Counted from the first letter of the stretch, positions 19,377 through 30,306 are shown. The stretch: 64,000 nucleotides of DNA from Diaporthe sp. PMI_573 (GCA_021399435.1 JAJTUP010000118.1:1-64000); one strand, 5' to 3'. The notes: generated by a model from the letters alone, not told the origin. Numbers and translations are program-made.

Positions 19377-21915
19377 CTACGGTGCGACCCCTTCTTCAAT
19401 CTCGGCAGACACAAGCTCCGTATTCGGGCCCAGAGTCGAATCGTAGGCAAGCTCCGAAGGCGGGGAGATTGACCTCACCGAGGGCAGCTCAAGCTCCGCG
19501 TCCGAGTTTGTGCCCGGAGCATGTTCACCACCATCGCGAGAGTTGATGATGGAGTCGAGACTGTCAGGTTCCTTTGCTGGAACAAAAACAAACAAGTCTG
19601 GAGAGCGTTAGAATATCCATTCAGCGGTGATAATAGATCACCACCGTTCTTACCTCGACTGATTCTGAATCCTACAAAGTGCTTGCACGTTTCTAAGCCA
19701 TTCCGGAGAACCTCGAGCTGCTTGTTGAGTTGCTCCCGCTCTGTGCGGATTTCATCCGATTCCCTGGCAATGCGAGCCACCTGGTCGTCAAGCATTTGGT
19801 AGATCGAGACAGGGAGCAGGATGCGGTCCAGCGCGGACATCAGCTTGGCCTCGATCACTTCGACGGCCACGTCATCGATAAATCGTTTGAGAGCAACCTA
19901 GCAACACCGTCAAGATTAGCGTAGAACGGCACTCAACCGGTCCTTTCGGCCTATTGAGCGGTGATCCTGGAAATGCCCTATATTGAAGTTTGCCGGCATA
20001 GAGGAGAAATAATATGCAGAGAGAAAGAAAAAGCACTAGAGAGTCACAAACTCACCTTGTAGTAGGCATTAAGGCAATCCAAAGCCTCGCTGGCGGCGAA
20101 GCGTCCCATGTCCGGCTCACTACTCTCCGCCAACGAGTTAGAAAGGCGCCTGAGATCAAAATCGCCTCTCAGATGCCATGATCCGAGCGAGTCGACACCA
20201 AAGAACTGACACAGAACCCTCTCCCGCTTATTTTCCCCTCTCTCGCGGTGGACTTTCTGGAGTGTCTCGGTAAAATAATGGTTGTAAGTGACCGGATGGC
20301 CGTGTTGATGAGGATTCAGCAGCTCGGTAGTTTTGTCGCGCATCTCCTTCAGGATTCCGTTCATTGCTGGTTCGAAGATCTCGTGATGGAGCGCCTTAGC
20401 CGTCGACTCGTCTGCAGTGTGCGCAACAACGAGCTTGACGAAGCAGGAGGCAGCGTCCCACACATTCTCGACATGGCGACGGGCGATGGCCTCCCATGGG
20501 CGACATTGCTCGAGGAACAGGTCGGCAACAATCATCGGATTGAAAGTCCCGGGTAACTCGCACCCCCGCGACCTGCGCATCAAATGCTTGATCTGGTTGA
20601 TGAAGTCATCTCGGGTGATATGGACCACGTCATGGGAATCGGAAGGAACAGTCCCCGCCTCGGATTCCGGTTCGATGACCCGCCTGTAGTGACCTCGGAG
20701 AGACATCTCGGATGCGAAATCTTCGTTGAGGTTCTGAACAACCGCCCTGATGCGCCGCTGATAACCTGATTCGGTTTTGGCGTCCAAAAAGAACGAGTCG
20801 TTGTAGCTGCCACTCACTGATGCCTTGACAAGCGCCTGGAAGGACCCGCTCAGGTGGAACAAGTACAGTCGTTGCTCCTGAGAGCTTGCTCGTGGATCCC
20901 CAAGTCTTTCAAGTTGATCACGGCAGGACTTGAATTTCTGATCAATCTCATGCATCAAGCCAGGAAGCTCCGCAGCAATCTGCCCAAGGAGGGCCTTGCT
21001 GAGACGGCCGCGCAGCTTTCCGATTCCGAGAGAGGAGGGCGGAAGCGCCTTCCAGACTCCGGAGCCGAAGAACTCGGCCTCCTCAGCGTCCCGGGTCGCA
21101 AGATCCCAAGAGCCTTTCTCAGAGTCCATGTTTTTTAGCACATGCCAGCCGTGGCGGAACTCGACCTCCTGGTTCCTGGCGAGAGAGACGTATAGGGCTT
21201 CACTTTCGCCTCCTGGGACCAAGCTGTCAGGTTTCGTGATGACGCCCAAGGTTCGGGTGCCACCCGGGTCTGCCGTCCGGGCCAGTTTTAGGACAATCTG
21301 ATTGGCAAAGTCGTTTTTGGCCGACACCACGGCAAGGATAATGCAGCGCGGCTCCCTCATATAGGACTGAACGACATCCTGGATGAGCTCAACGTCCGAA
21401 GCAGTTTGATTTTTCGTTTCAGAGTGGATGAGCCCCGGAAGGTCGACGATGGTGAGATGAGGATGGTCCGGGCCGGTCAATTCAATGCGGAGGATGTCCT
21501 TAGCAAAGGTTCTGCCGTACGCCGTGATGCCCATCTCAGCCTTTGCTCTCTCGACTAACTGGGGAAGATCGTCGAAACCATCCAGATCCTCGCGGAAGGC
21601 GAGGAGAGCCTTACGCTCAGCTTCTGGGCGGGATTCATGGGGGACAATGGAGACGCCCGCGCTGATGTGTGGGGTCCTGCGCAAGACCAGCTCGGTTGGG
21701 AAACGAGTGCATAAGTTGCTCTTGACCGGGAAAGAAACACCCGAGATTGCCTCCAGGACGGAACTCTTGCCGGATGACTGGTCACCGCAGACGATGATTT
21801 GCGGGAGGGAGATGTAGTTGTTAATGCCTTGCAAACGGAGCTGGTCAATTGAGTCCAGAAGCATGAGCTGGTCTTGGGAGCAGAGCTTGCTCATGGAGCT
21901 CGTAAAGGCGACCAT
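19377..21915 (-). CDS. dynamin-like large GTPase (Mx/Vps1-like), three exons
   Basis: Exons 20,056-21,915, 19,654-19,897 and 19,377-19,576 (introns 19,898-20,055 and 19,577-19,653) give 767 codons before the stop. GTPase motifs: G1 GDQSSGKSS, G2 region LCTRFPTELVLRR, G3 DLPGL, G4 TKPD. The middle/stalk domain follows, and a GTPase-effector-like helical region (VALKRFIDDVAVEVIEAKLM... to TCKHFVGFRI) is encoded in exon 2. The C-terminus is Ser/Glu-rich and lacks PH or Pro-rich domains. Proteins of this fungal class hydrolyse GTP to remodel membranes. Many are lineage-specific paralogues of unknown job. ATG 21,915 (MVAFTSSM) is the first in-frame ATG. It is an intact host-type gene between two repeat-rich blocks. 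Confidence 0.85.
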
Positions 21916-22039
21916 ATTCAATGGGATGAGTCGGAGAATGTGTGCCCAAAAGGTGGAGCTGAAGAACTGGCTTGAAGAGTGGTAGATTGAGTGGTACGGA
22001 TGCCGTGTTAATTCTCCGTCTCGGGGCAACACTTGAAGT

Positions 22040-23490
22040 TCAAACTTTAAGAAACAGCAACACAGACTGCTGGTATTTATGCTCCAAAGGTCCCATCAAA
22101 CTGAACTTCCCAAGATGCGGGATGACATCCTTCAAGTGCCTCTTCGAGTCGGCGAATTTCCCTCGGGCGCGCCACGCAGCCGTTCGACAGGGGCAGGTAT
22201 CATGTATTATAATCAGAGCCAGAAACGGCACATGCACGCAGATCCCTCTTACCAGTTTCATTGCCTTCCATTCCATTACTCCTAACCCCTTGTACATTAC
22301 TCGGCGGGTGGTGAAGAGACTAACCCCAAACCGCTGTTGTCGATTCGATGCGTAGGGACTGGACCTAATGCGTTCCCGATTTGCAAACTCGACGCCGGCG
22401 GAAAATTGAAACGCCGAAACGATTCGGTGTGACCAAATCACTCCGGAGAGATGCCACCTGTGAGGAGCATGGTGAGGCGTTTCTTGGCCCCGACGAGTGG
22501 CATCGGACTCGGCGCCCCTTCTCGTATTGCCCATAATTGCACAGCCATCTGGCGTGTGCCACAGCCGCTCCATGCGGTCGGAATTCTCTGGCAATTGCGC
22601 ATTGGCCCACTTGCCGCATTGGCTCTGCGTTGGGCTGAAGACAATCCCGTCAATGGGGCGCGGTCGCCGACGCTGTGGGCGCTCAAGCGGTGGCCGTACA
22701 CTGCATACTCGTGAAACGCAGACCTCCAGCTCGCTCATCATTTCGTTTGAAGGCTTCCAATCCCCTGAGACCTAGGATACAAGTATCCTAGCCGTCGCAT
22801 GGCCTCAACCGCTAGCTCTTGGTTCCCCTTCCGACCTTCGCGCCTGGTGCATAAGCATGACTCTCTCGAAGCTTGCTCTTCCACCGCAAATAGCAAAGAA
22901 CATTATTACCTTCATCGGCTACCCTACTCTTATACACGCGCGGATAAGATCTCGGGAACCCTTGGCGGATTATTTCCTCGATCAAACTGGTTGCAAAGGA
23001 TTTCCTGCGAAGGAACTCAACGGAGGTTCGAGCGACCTATTAGGATGTTTTTTACCTTGGCTGATTCTACCCCGCTAGTTATTTTCGCAGAACGACTAGC
23101 AAATAGATATCGCCTTGCCTGCGATGTGGTTGATGGCAGCTACAGCCTACCCTCCTCCGACCCAGAGGGTTTCCTCCTCCGCGTATTATCACGAGAGCTC
23201 AAAGAAAGGTTTTCGACCGCTGTCGCAACTAATGGACATACTCCATTGATGAACGTCAGTAGCGCTAGAATGAGCAAGGAAGAAGCGGATCGTTTTATTC
23301 AAGGCATGGTTATAGTAAGGGATGCTAGAGGAAGGCCATCGATAAGAGATATTTCAGGTCGGACGGTAGCATCGTTGCGAAGACTAAATGGGTGTCAACG
23401 TCCGAGTTAGAGGCGGCTGAGTCTCCAATTTTGGTCATGGCAGCTGCAGACGCAATCGCGATAGAGCACCAGAGACAGCAAGAGGCAGCC
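22040..23490. other. no confidently supported gene
   Basis: This holds the dynamin gene's upstream region. Several overlapping frames are open, including a plus-strand pair around 22,857-23,410 (LPPQIAKNIITFIGYPTL, then RLACDVVDGSYSL) that could be one frameshifted relic. None resembles a known family clearly enough to call. Confidence 0.3.
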
Positions 23491-23504
23491 CTAGGTAGAC
23501 GAGT

Positions 23505-23609
23505 TGCATTCTTAACCTCACGTGCGTATTGCACACATTTCAAGGCGATTTTCGCTGATAGATCGATGAGTGTAGCAATATTGACTCCAAGCCCGAATAC
23601 TTCTGCCAT
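23505..23609 (-). pseudogene. fungal STAND/NLR N-terminal domain scrap
   Basis: From ATG 23,609 the frame reads MAEVFGLGVNIATLIDLSAK and then CVQYAREVKNA. This is the usual opening of the small helical N-terminal domain found on fungal STAND (NLR-like) proteins ahead of NACHT/ankyrin modules. After about 35 residues the similarity ends (ATRLPRAASCC...), with no helical continuation and no NTPase domain downstream. Confidence 0.45.
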
Positions 23610-23659
23610 GATAGAGATCGGTCAGTTCGTTTTACCAACGTTACATGAATAGTTGATTG

Positions 23660-24780
23660 TTGTCGAAGTTGGTCATGGCAGGTTGCGGGGTTCAGAATGG
23701 CGGCACCTTGAAGCTGGGCTGCAGGATGTAAGACTTGTGTTACCACACCATAGTGACCATCAATCCAGCATGCAAATCGACGTATTAACCTTGACTTGTC
23801 CATTTAGACATGCATGCAGTGCAGTGAGGATATGTATGGACTTTAGTTCTGTTAGCACTTTTCACGGCTTGCAGAACCAGCTCGACAATAAGCCTTGCAT
23901 AGACCAAGACATGGCTGATTTCCTCTATAAACGACAACAAACCTAAGTTGGCCTGATTACTACAGTACCAGCATATCCTATGTATCATAGACTCGCCACC
24001 ATGCTGTGTGACCATTCTGGCTCCTAGTCAGTTAATGGCACGAATGTGAAGGCACTTCTGGCGTGTCTCAATTGGCTCGTTTGAGTTAAATGGTCAGATC
24101 TGGCGACCCCGATGTCGGAGGAAGACATATAGAGGTATTCAAGGAGTGTCCCCATCATCAGTAGACTCGATAGAATTCATCAATCCAATGTAATTTAGAT
24201 ATACTGTACGTGATCTTGCACGCTCAACATCGATGTCTTGTGCACAATCACAGGCGACCCAACTAAATTAGCATTCTACTAGGTTCCATGGTCTTCTCTG
24301 CGCTAACCAGCACGTGACAAAGGATGTCAGACCAGCCAAGATCTGAGATAATAGCCCCCCACAGGGGCTAACATGTACCTCTTCAATTCGGCCTATATAG
24401 CCCAGCAACTTCGTCACACTGTGACCCGAGACAATGGTGATTGGTCGAAAGTCCTGTACTTGTATGACCTTAAGAGTACTTGTGAGGAGGCTCACTCCAC
24501 CGCCATTTATGTATGACTAAGGTCTCGCGAAGGTAGATTGATGTGACTATAAGTCCTCCTAAATTTCAAAGAATGACACATTGATTTCGCAAGAGGAAGC
24601 TACATATGCTCACAACTGTAGTACATTTCTAAAGTTGTCTCTTAGTCTCCTCAAAGCCCGTGCGCCTTCCGTTTCCGGCTTATGTCCTCTCCTCATCTGT
24701 CCTCCACTTGCGGATTCCCGTGGGTTAGTGGTTACCAAGCCAGCTTGAAGGCCATTCTCCAAGTGTCCAACGTCCTATTC
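23660..24780. other. no feature recognised
   Basis: No open frame with recognisable protein features, no terminal repeats and no tandem arrays were seen. It appears to be decayed intergenic DNA. Confidence 0.3.
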
Positions 24781-24849
24781 TCGGCGGTTGAAGCGTGCTT
24801 ACTGGGCGTGGCACGAGGTGATTGAGGTTGGTCGGGTTAGTATGTTTGT

Positions 24850-25305
24850 TCAGGGGGTTCCGTTCTGTGATTGGTCCGCATCTAGGCGACCCGTAGCGGT
24901 TGCAAACCGTATCGTTGCGCGCACTGCGTCCATGTTCGGGGTCCAGCTCTTATCGTCTGATGGCGACTTTCCTCCCAGGAAGAAAGAGAGGTTGCTTCGG
25001 TGGGTTTCTGTACATTGGAGCATCTCTGCTCGGTGCCTTGTCCATTGTGTGCATCGGAAAAGGAAGTGTTCTACCGTTTCTCTTGCCTGGTTGCATGCAC
25101 ATTGGTCTGAGGACGTTGCTTTGATCCGGTACAGGCATGTGTTGAGTCTGCCCATACTTGTCCTGAGTTGAGCGAGCATGCTCGCCTCTTTCCATGTGAG
25201 TCGGTCGTACAGCTTACGCGTGTGTTTGCCCGGTAGCGCGGCGTCCACTCTCTTGGAGTGCTTTCCAACGTTTTTTTGGCAGGCCTCTGGTGTTACCATG
25301 TTCAC
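24850..25305 (-). pseudogene. LINE (Tad1-like) ORF2 C-terminal fragment
   Basis: The frame reads SKRVDAALPGKHTRKLYDRL, LAQLRTSMGRLNTCLYRI, then a cysteine cluster CACNQARETVEHFLFRCTQW, then NLSFFLGGKSPSDDKSW and AVRATIRFATATGRLD. This is the RNase-H-to-zinc-knuckle tail of fungal non-LTR retrotransposon polyproteins. The reverse transcriptase and endonuclease parts are missing; upstream on the same strand the sequence changes to polyketide-synthase coding. Confidence 0.7.
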
Positions 25306-25359
25306 GCCTCGCTCTGTTCAACGTTGTTGACTGCATGTTGGGGGTCTCTGACTGTGGGG

Positions 25360-25950
25360 TGGTGCCCTGCCGGGTGGCGGCTTTGGCTTTTTCCTTAGCT
25401 AGTTTTTCGAGTTTGGTGGCCAATTCGTCCATGGACTTGACTGCATATGCCTTTCTCAGGGGATGGTGCAGTCTCCTGGCGGTGCTGGTATACGCCACGT
25501 CTGCAAGTGAAACGGTCGATGCCACCATAAAGTCCCGGAGACGCTCTACGTTGCCGCGGAGTGATGCCGAAGTTTTGGCAGATACTGTGACGACGTGGGA
25601 GGTTCGCAGGTCTTCAGCGCCCTCGAGTGAGGTATCTCCAGCGGATATAGGCGCATCTTCGAGCACGATGCTGGTGTTCCCGCCAGCGGCGCTGAAGTTG
25701 TTGACCATGAGTTTCCTGGTCTTGCCCTCTCGCCGCCTGAATGGGGCGAGTGTTGCAATGCGGTACTTGTCCGCGAAGGGAGGTAGCTTTGGGTTGATCC
25801 CGCCTTTGACCCCAGAATGTGGGAGGAACAAATTGTGTTGAAGCATCATGACACTCTTGATCAAAGATGACACTCCCGCTGCTGCTTCTCCGTGGCCAAT
25901 GTTAGGCTTGATGGACCCTATGACCAGGGGTTGTGAGCGCGGTGTCTTGC
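25360..25950 (-). pseudogene. non-reducing polyketide synthase, ketosynthase C-terminal fragment
   Basis: The strand reads PLVIGSIKPNIGHGEAAAG, containing the second ketosynthase His with its GH..AA context. SSLIKSVMMLQHN, GGINPKLPPFADK, TRKLMVNNFSAAGGNTSIVL and SLADVAYTSTARRLHHPLR follow, as in the KS-to-linker region of fungal non-reducing PKSs. The KS active-site Cys and all other domains are absent. The fragment is trapped between LINE sequences, with no metabolic cluster around it. Confidence 0.75.
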
Positions 25951-26019
25951 AAATTTCAATTCGCAGTGAGCTGCTGATCGGTGCTAGCGATTGAGTCGAC
26001 GATGTCTTTCTCTTCCGCG

Positions 26020-26125
26020 GTGAAGGCGCTCTCTACTTGGGATAAGAAGGTTTCTGTAGCCAACGCAGTACAGTACGCAATTGTCTGATGATAGGCTTAT
26101 AAAGGGGTCGGGTAAACGTCCTTGA
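26020..26125 (-). pseudogene. second scrap of the RING-patatin gene
   Basis: Nearly the same DNA as 3215-3320, including the segment encoding PIIRQLRTAL...SQVESAFT, but with small insertions (an extra GTACA-like stretch) that break the frame. It lies between the LINE ORF1 fragment and the PKS fragment, all on the minus strand. Confidence 0.6.
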
Positions 26126-26710
26126 TCATGTTTTCTAGCCCAGCAATGCTGTTAATATTTGCCTTGATAGCAAAGGGATGGTCTTTTCGGGTAGGGTGGT
26201 CAGCTGGGAGGCGTACCATCACCCGGTTATCTGCCTTTGGTTTTGGCTGCTCCCTGGGGCTCGGCTTGGTCTCGTTGGTCGGTTTGGCCTTGGGGGGGTG
26301 GGAATGGATCGGAGCGCCGTGGGAAGCGCTAGGTCGGGCTGCTTCTGCATAGGACGCCGGCGGTAGCCGCCGGCCTGAAGACTGTGGTAGGACGAGGGTT
26401 TGAATCAGGTCCGCTATTCCATCCGCGAGGGTCCGGGACTCTTCTGGGAAGCTCGTTGAGATTGGTCCTCGAAAGTCGTCTAGCTGGGCTGCTAGTTTCT
26501 GAAGGTGGCCGTGGAGCTGTGCCTGTCGTTCCGTCGCTTTGAGATACGAAGCCTGAATTGCCTTGGGCGGGGTAGGCGGTCCAGATGTAGGGGCCGGCGT
26601 GCCTAGGGTTACGCCGCGGGAGCTATCACCATCCGTCGATTCTAGCTCGGGTAGGCTGAGCGAGCTGTCTGAGCTGTCTTGGGAATCGTCCGGGGAATCG
26701 TCCGGGTCCG
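26102..26710 (-). pseudogene. LINE ORF1 (gag-like) N-terminal fragment
   Basis: The minus strand is open from about 26,710 to a stop at 26,102. It reads an acidic head ([19 protein letters not shown]), TPPKAIQASYLKATERQAQL, ASYAEAARPSASHGAPIHSH and ADNRVMVRLPADHPTRKDH. Pro/Ala-rich leaders with an SWAAVA/SYAEAA box and a RVMxRL-DHP motif are typical of ORF1 of fungal LINEs. The zinc knuckles expected downstream are missing because the sequence switches to the patatin scrap. Confidence 0.5.
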
Positions 26711-26715
26711 GGTTA

Positions 26716-27460
26716 GCTCGACTGCTGCGGCAAAGAACTGCATCAGAGTTGGTGCCTGCGAGAGTCTTCGACCCGAAGTCGAGCCCGTCTATGCCACCTA
26801 TGGCGACCTCCGTCCATCTGATTTCCCCTCGCCGCCGCTGCAGCGCGACTTGATGGCTGACAACCCCGAAGGCATGGCAGCCTTCAGCAGCCGCGGACCG
26901 ACCATGGAGGGGCGCTTCAAGCCTGATGTAGTGGCGCCTGGGACGTCGATCCTCTCAGCACACTCCCGAAGCGCGCCGCCCAGCGATCGCGCATTCGGAA
27001 CGTCCCCGGACCCGGATTGGTTCTTTGACAGCGGCACAAGCATGGCTACGCCCCTGGTCTCTGGATGCGCAGCCGTCCTGCGCGAGACGCTGGTGAAGAA
27101 CGGCGTTGCCGAGCCGTCTGCCGCGCTTGTCAAAGCACTCGTCATCAACGGCGCCGTCAACCTCAGGGGGCAGTACAGCCCTCCCGAGGTGAGCCACGGC
27201 CCCAACAACAATGATGGGTTTGGCCGCGTCAACCTCGCCCACTCGGCCATCATCCCATCGGGCGACGACGATCCCGACGGCGGATTTGGCCAGGGCGGAC
27301 CGCTCAAGGAGGGAGACAAAGACGTCATCGACATTAACATCCCTCCCCATCCCAAAGGCGATCACCCGCAGGATGAAGAGGAGGCCACAACACCCCTTCG
27401 CCGGCCACCTTCAAGATCACCCTCATCTGGTCCCACCCGCCCGAGTGTCGTCTCCGCACC
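26716..27460 (+). pseudogene. subtilisin-family (S8) serine protease C-terminal relic
   Basis: Reads [53 protein letters not shown], then the catalytic serine block [20 protein letters not shown] and [10 protein letters not shown]. The catalytic Asp and His regions are absent, so the N-terminal half is gone. Near 27,390 the frame shifts: [20 protein letters not shown], which continues the family pattern, lies in the next frame. It then meets transposase sequence at about 27,500. The 5' junction abuts the oppositely oriented LINE ORF1 fragment. Confidence 0.7.
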
Positions 27461-27529
27461 GGGCGAGCATCGCGACATCTTGTCCTACTGGCAGGACCGC
27501 CCGGATGAGTGGCACGATTCCTCTTCAAT

Positions 27530-27617
27530 CGTAGCAAAGAAACGGTTCCTCTATTGCTATCATAAGGCCCGCCAGGAGGCACTTACAGCGTCAAATACAT
27601 CATCCGGAATCCCGTAG
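27530..27617 (+). pseudogene. Fot-type transposase internal fragment
   Basis: Encodes [20 protein letters not shown] and then SNTSSGIP, matching the block KQLFLFCYQKGRSKALKESN of the intact Fot transposase at 47,133-48,773. It is on the plus strand, immediately outside the end of a minus-strand Fot relic that lacks exactly this block. Confidence 0.55.
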
Positions 27618-27637
27618 AAACGGACACCTCGAACGTA

Positions 27638-28360
27638 ACGTGCCCGGCCCACTTTCGGCGCACCCCTGATTCGGCGCACCCTCACCGCCGACTATGCCAC
27701 TATTTCCAACGTCAATTGCCCGCCACCACGATGACCGATCCCTCTCTCGTTGGTGTTGAGGAATCGTCAGAATCGTCGCTATCAGGGGACATTTCGCCGG
27801 CTTCAATTTTCGCCTTCCGAATAGCCTCAATATCGGCGAAAGCCGTATTCGGGTCGATTTGGACCTTCTTCCTCTTGAGCTTCCTGCTGGCTTCGATTTG
27901 ACTCGTGAGCTCCTCATTTTTTTTGAGGCCATCGTCAAAGCCGTCTCTTTCTGATCGTATGCCTTGATAATTTTTCTAAGGAGTCGTCGTTGAGTGGGGC
28001 TTGAGTGTTTCTCGTGCTCATAATCGGCAACCAAACGCCGTAGCTCTTGGGACTTCGCCGGCGTAGCAAAGTTGGGCCCCAGGGGCTGAACAATATACTC
28101 GGGTACTCTTCTCGGCCCGATGAAGCTATTCTGACTGCCCGATTCGCCCAATTCCGGCTGGGTCTGGTGGTTTTTGAGGATATAGCAGCTGCCTAGTGCC
28201 TTAACCCTTGAGACTGGCCAAAGACCTGTTGTACTCTACCCAGAACGAATATTTCCCGGCATAATTACACTGCCCGAGACTATGCAAGTGCTTCTTGAAG
28301 GAGGCCTTGAGCGGCCCAAAGACCCCTATATCTAGGGGCTGCAGTATGTGTGAGGAGTGT
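27638..28360 (-). mobile_element. Fot/pogo-type element relic (C-terminal half plus one TIR)
   Basis: A TIR begins at 27,638 (ACGTGCCCGGCCCACTTTCG...), preceded by TA (27,636-27,637). Inside, the minus strand encodes SHILQPLDIGVFGPLKASFK (end of the DDE core), GLWPVSRVKALGSCYILKNH, GPRRVPEYIVQPLGPNFATP and SSPTQRRLLRKIIKAYDQKE, in order with the intact homologue but in shifted frames. The first two catalytic acids and the other TIR are missing. Confidence 0.65.
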
Positions 28361-28364
28361 GCTA

Positions 28365-28640
28365 TGTGAGCGGTGAAGAGGTACCGTTGGAGATTATATC
28401 AGCAGACGAGGCAACTCAGATTATTTCCAAATTACGGACGAACGTGTTAACGGTTCGCGACGGATGCAAATGTGTTATAAGCGGCAAGGGGGAGTCTTGG
28501 TTGTCAGGGGGGAATCCCGGGCCCGGCCTCCAGGTTGCTCACATTGTTCCAGACTGCCATTGGAACACTTATCCACAAGACGAGGATCAACGCGTTGCAG
28601 ATCGCGACGTCAAATCGCAGTTGGAACTGGCATGGTGACA
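28365..28640 (+). pseudogene. HNH-type endonuclease domain fragment
   Basis: Reads ISADEATQIISKLRTNVLTV, RDGCKCVISGKGESWL, and GPGLQVAHIVPDCHWNTYP. The RDGCxC.ITGK...AHIVP arrangement with following His/Cys matches fungal HNH proteins, which have a metal-binding beta-beta-alpha nuclease fold. A TGA after LELAW and the lack of a start show it is a fragment. Confidence 0.5.
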
Positions 28641-28914
28641 GACCTGGGCGTACGTCTGATACCCCTTTCTAAGCTCCTGTTCTGAACTTAACTGATTGCC
28701 CCTTACTATTATATTGCTGACTCGGGGTTGATATCATCACCAGCGGCTCGTGACCGACCTACACCAGGCCCAGGAGAAAGTCGTGGTGCCTCTGGCCAGT
28801 CACAAGCAGGCCCGGGCTACAGATATACTTGTCGTGCTAGTGGATGAGTTTGGATTCACGTCGAGGACTGCCCAGTACTGGTTTTATAGTGCCTGAGAAA
28901 ACGGAGGGGCTGAT

Positions 28915-29095
28915 ATCAATTCTCACCAGCAACATCCGATCATTCAAAAGAGTGATCTGATGCGCCATTGCTTGTGCACCCTTCGTGAACTTTTCAACTG
29001 CCTGGATAATTGGTGTAGGGGAGCTGCCATGATGGTTAGAGATCTTGCCCTGAATAAAACTTAATTGCTGGACAGTCAGGCAGGAGCCACTTTTG
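28915..29095 (-). pseudogene. pogo-type transposase C-terminal fragment
   Basis: Reads TVQQLSFIQGKISNHHGSSP, TPIIQAVEKFTKGAQAMAHQ and ITLLNDR. It is nearly identical in protein sequence to residues upstream of the zinc knuckle in the intact transposase at 42,588-44,270 (SFIKGKISAHQGSSPTPIIQ). It has no catalytic domain, TIR or zinc knuckle. Confidence 0.6.
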
Positions 29096-29627
29096 TGAGC
29101 GAGGATGGAAACGGCCACATTGACCAGCCTGTCTCAACGGACGGCTCCCCGTTGACAATAATGGCCGAGCCTCCAGAACAAGAGGAAGATCATGTCCTTA
29201 GCCTTGGGCAAATGACTGCTCGGGATGGTGAGGCGCGTTTCTTGCCACTGGGGCACTTTGCAGATCGCTTTGAAGAGAGCGGACTCGAGATTCGAGCCGT
29301 TTGGCGTGGTCGCCTCCCAGATGAGGTAGCGTAGGAGGGCGTCGTCATCCCCTCCCTCCCTCCCTGACAGCGGGTTACGCATGTCCTTGTGATGCCAATA
29401 AAAGGGATGGTGTCGGTCCACGGGCCATGCGGGGTCAGGTAGAATTGACAGACACGAAAACCTGTTTTGGGGTCGCTGGAACTTCAGGATGGGTTGTAAG
29501 TGCCTGATTGGGGCAGGTTCTGGGGCGGGGTGGGTCGATGAAACTGACACACAACACGAGGCCACACTTCTACCTACGCCTATAGCGCTCACATTCGCCC
29601 CTTGTCCTTTGCTCGATATTTTCTACA

Positions 29628-30306
29628 ATGGGCTTCCAGGACAATGCTGTCCAGGCTGGGTTTATATTCATCAATACTGTCGTCGCCCTCTTCAGCTCGG
29701 CCAGTTTTGGCTTCAACCTCTACACCATCGTTCAAGCCTTCAAATGGCTCGACGACTTTGTCCAACTCTCGGGACACAGCAGCAATGACTGGAACTGGAC
29801 CCTGGTCATTCTTGTTTTCGCATTTGTCGGAATTCTCGGCAACGGCGGCGTGATCACGAATAGCTACAAAGCTCGGTATCGCCGCCACGTCATGATCGGC
29901 CTGTTCGGTGCTTCAGTTCTGCATCTCGCCATCACGGCGCCGGCATGGGACGCCGTGCGCAAGTACCGCTGGGCCGAAGTCCTGCGCGAGGCGGGATACG
30001 CCGACGACGCCTACCACGTTGACGTGTTCTACAAGCTCGGAAAGACTGTCATCATTTTTCTGGTCCGTCATTGGCTTCATCTGCTTAGTCGTGCTCCTGT
30101 GCGTTGTTGTGTCGGCGCTCTTTCATGACCAAACGAAGGAGCGCCAGAGCCAATCGCAGGCAGATCCAGAGGGGGAGAAGGGCAACAAATTGCAAGCATA
30201 TCCAGGCGTGGAGAGGGGCGACGATCAAAAAGTAGGCAGGCGTCTCACGAGTGCCCCCCTCGCTCAACACCCGACGTCCACAGAGGAGGACCATGCCCGC
30301 TGGTGA
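29628..30306 (+). CDS. four-helix membrane protein, frameshifted before helix 4
   Basis: From ATG 29,628: hydrophobic helices FIFINTVVALFSSASFGFNL, WTLVILVFAFVGILGNGGVI and VMIGLFGASVLHLAITAPAW, with short polar loops. The frame then runs into a run of five T at about 30,055-30,059. With four T it would continue IIFWSVIGFICLVVLLCVVV (helix 4) and a polar cytosolic tail (HDQTKERQSQSQ...) ending at 30,306. Family unknown; the layout resembles small fungal plasma-membrane proteins. The single homopolymer indel may be a sequencing error or a null allele. Confidence 0.5.

Noticed and set aside
22040..22741. 233-codon minus-strand open frame upstream of the dynamin gene
   Set aside because: Arg/Cys-rich composition without family features; it lies in the promoter region and is probably chance.
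22799..23410. 203-codon plus-strand frame
   Set aside because: Two overlapping frames are equally plausible and neither resembles a known family; it may be a relic, but support is too thin.
29134..29592. 152-codon minus-strand frame
   Set aside because: No recognisable domain; it lies in the probable promoter of the 29.6 kb membrane protein gene.
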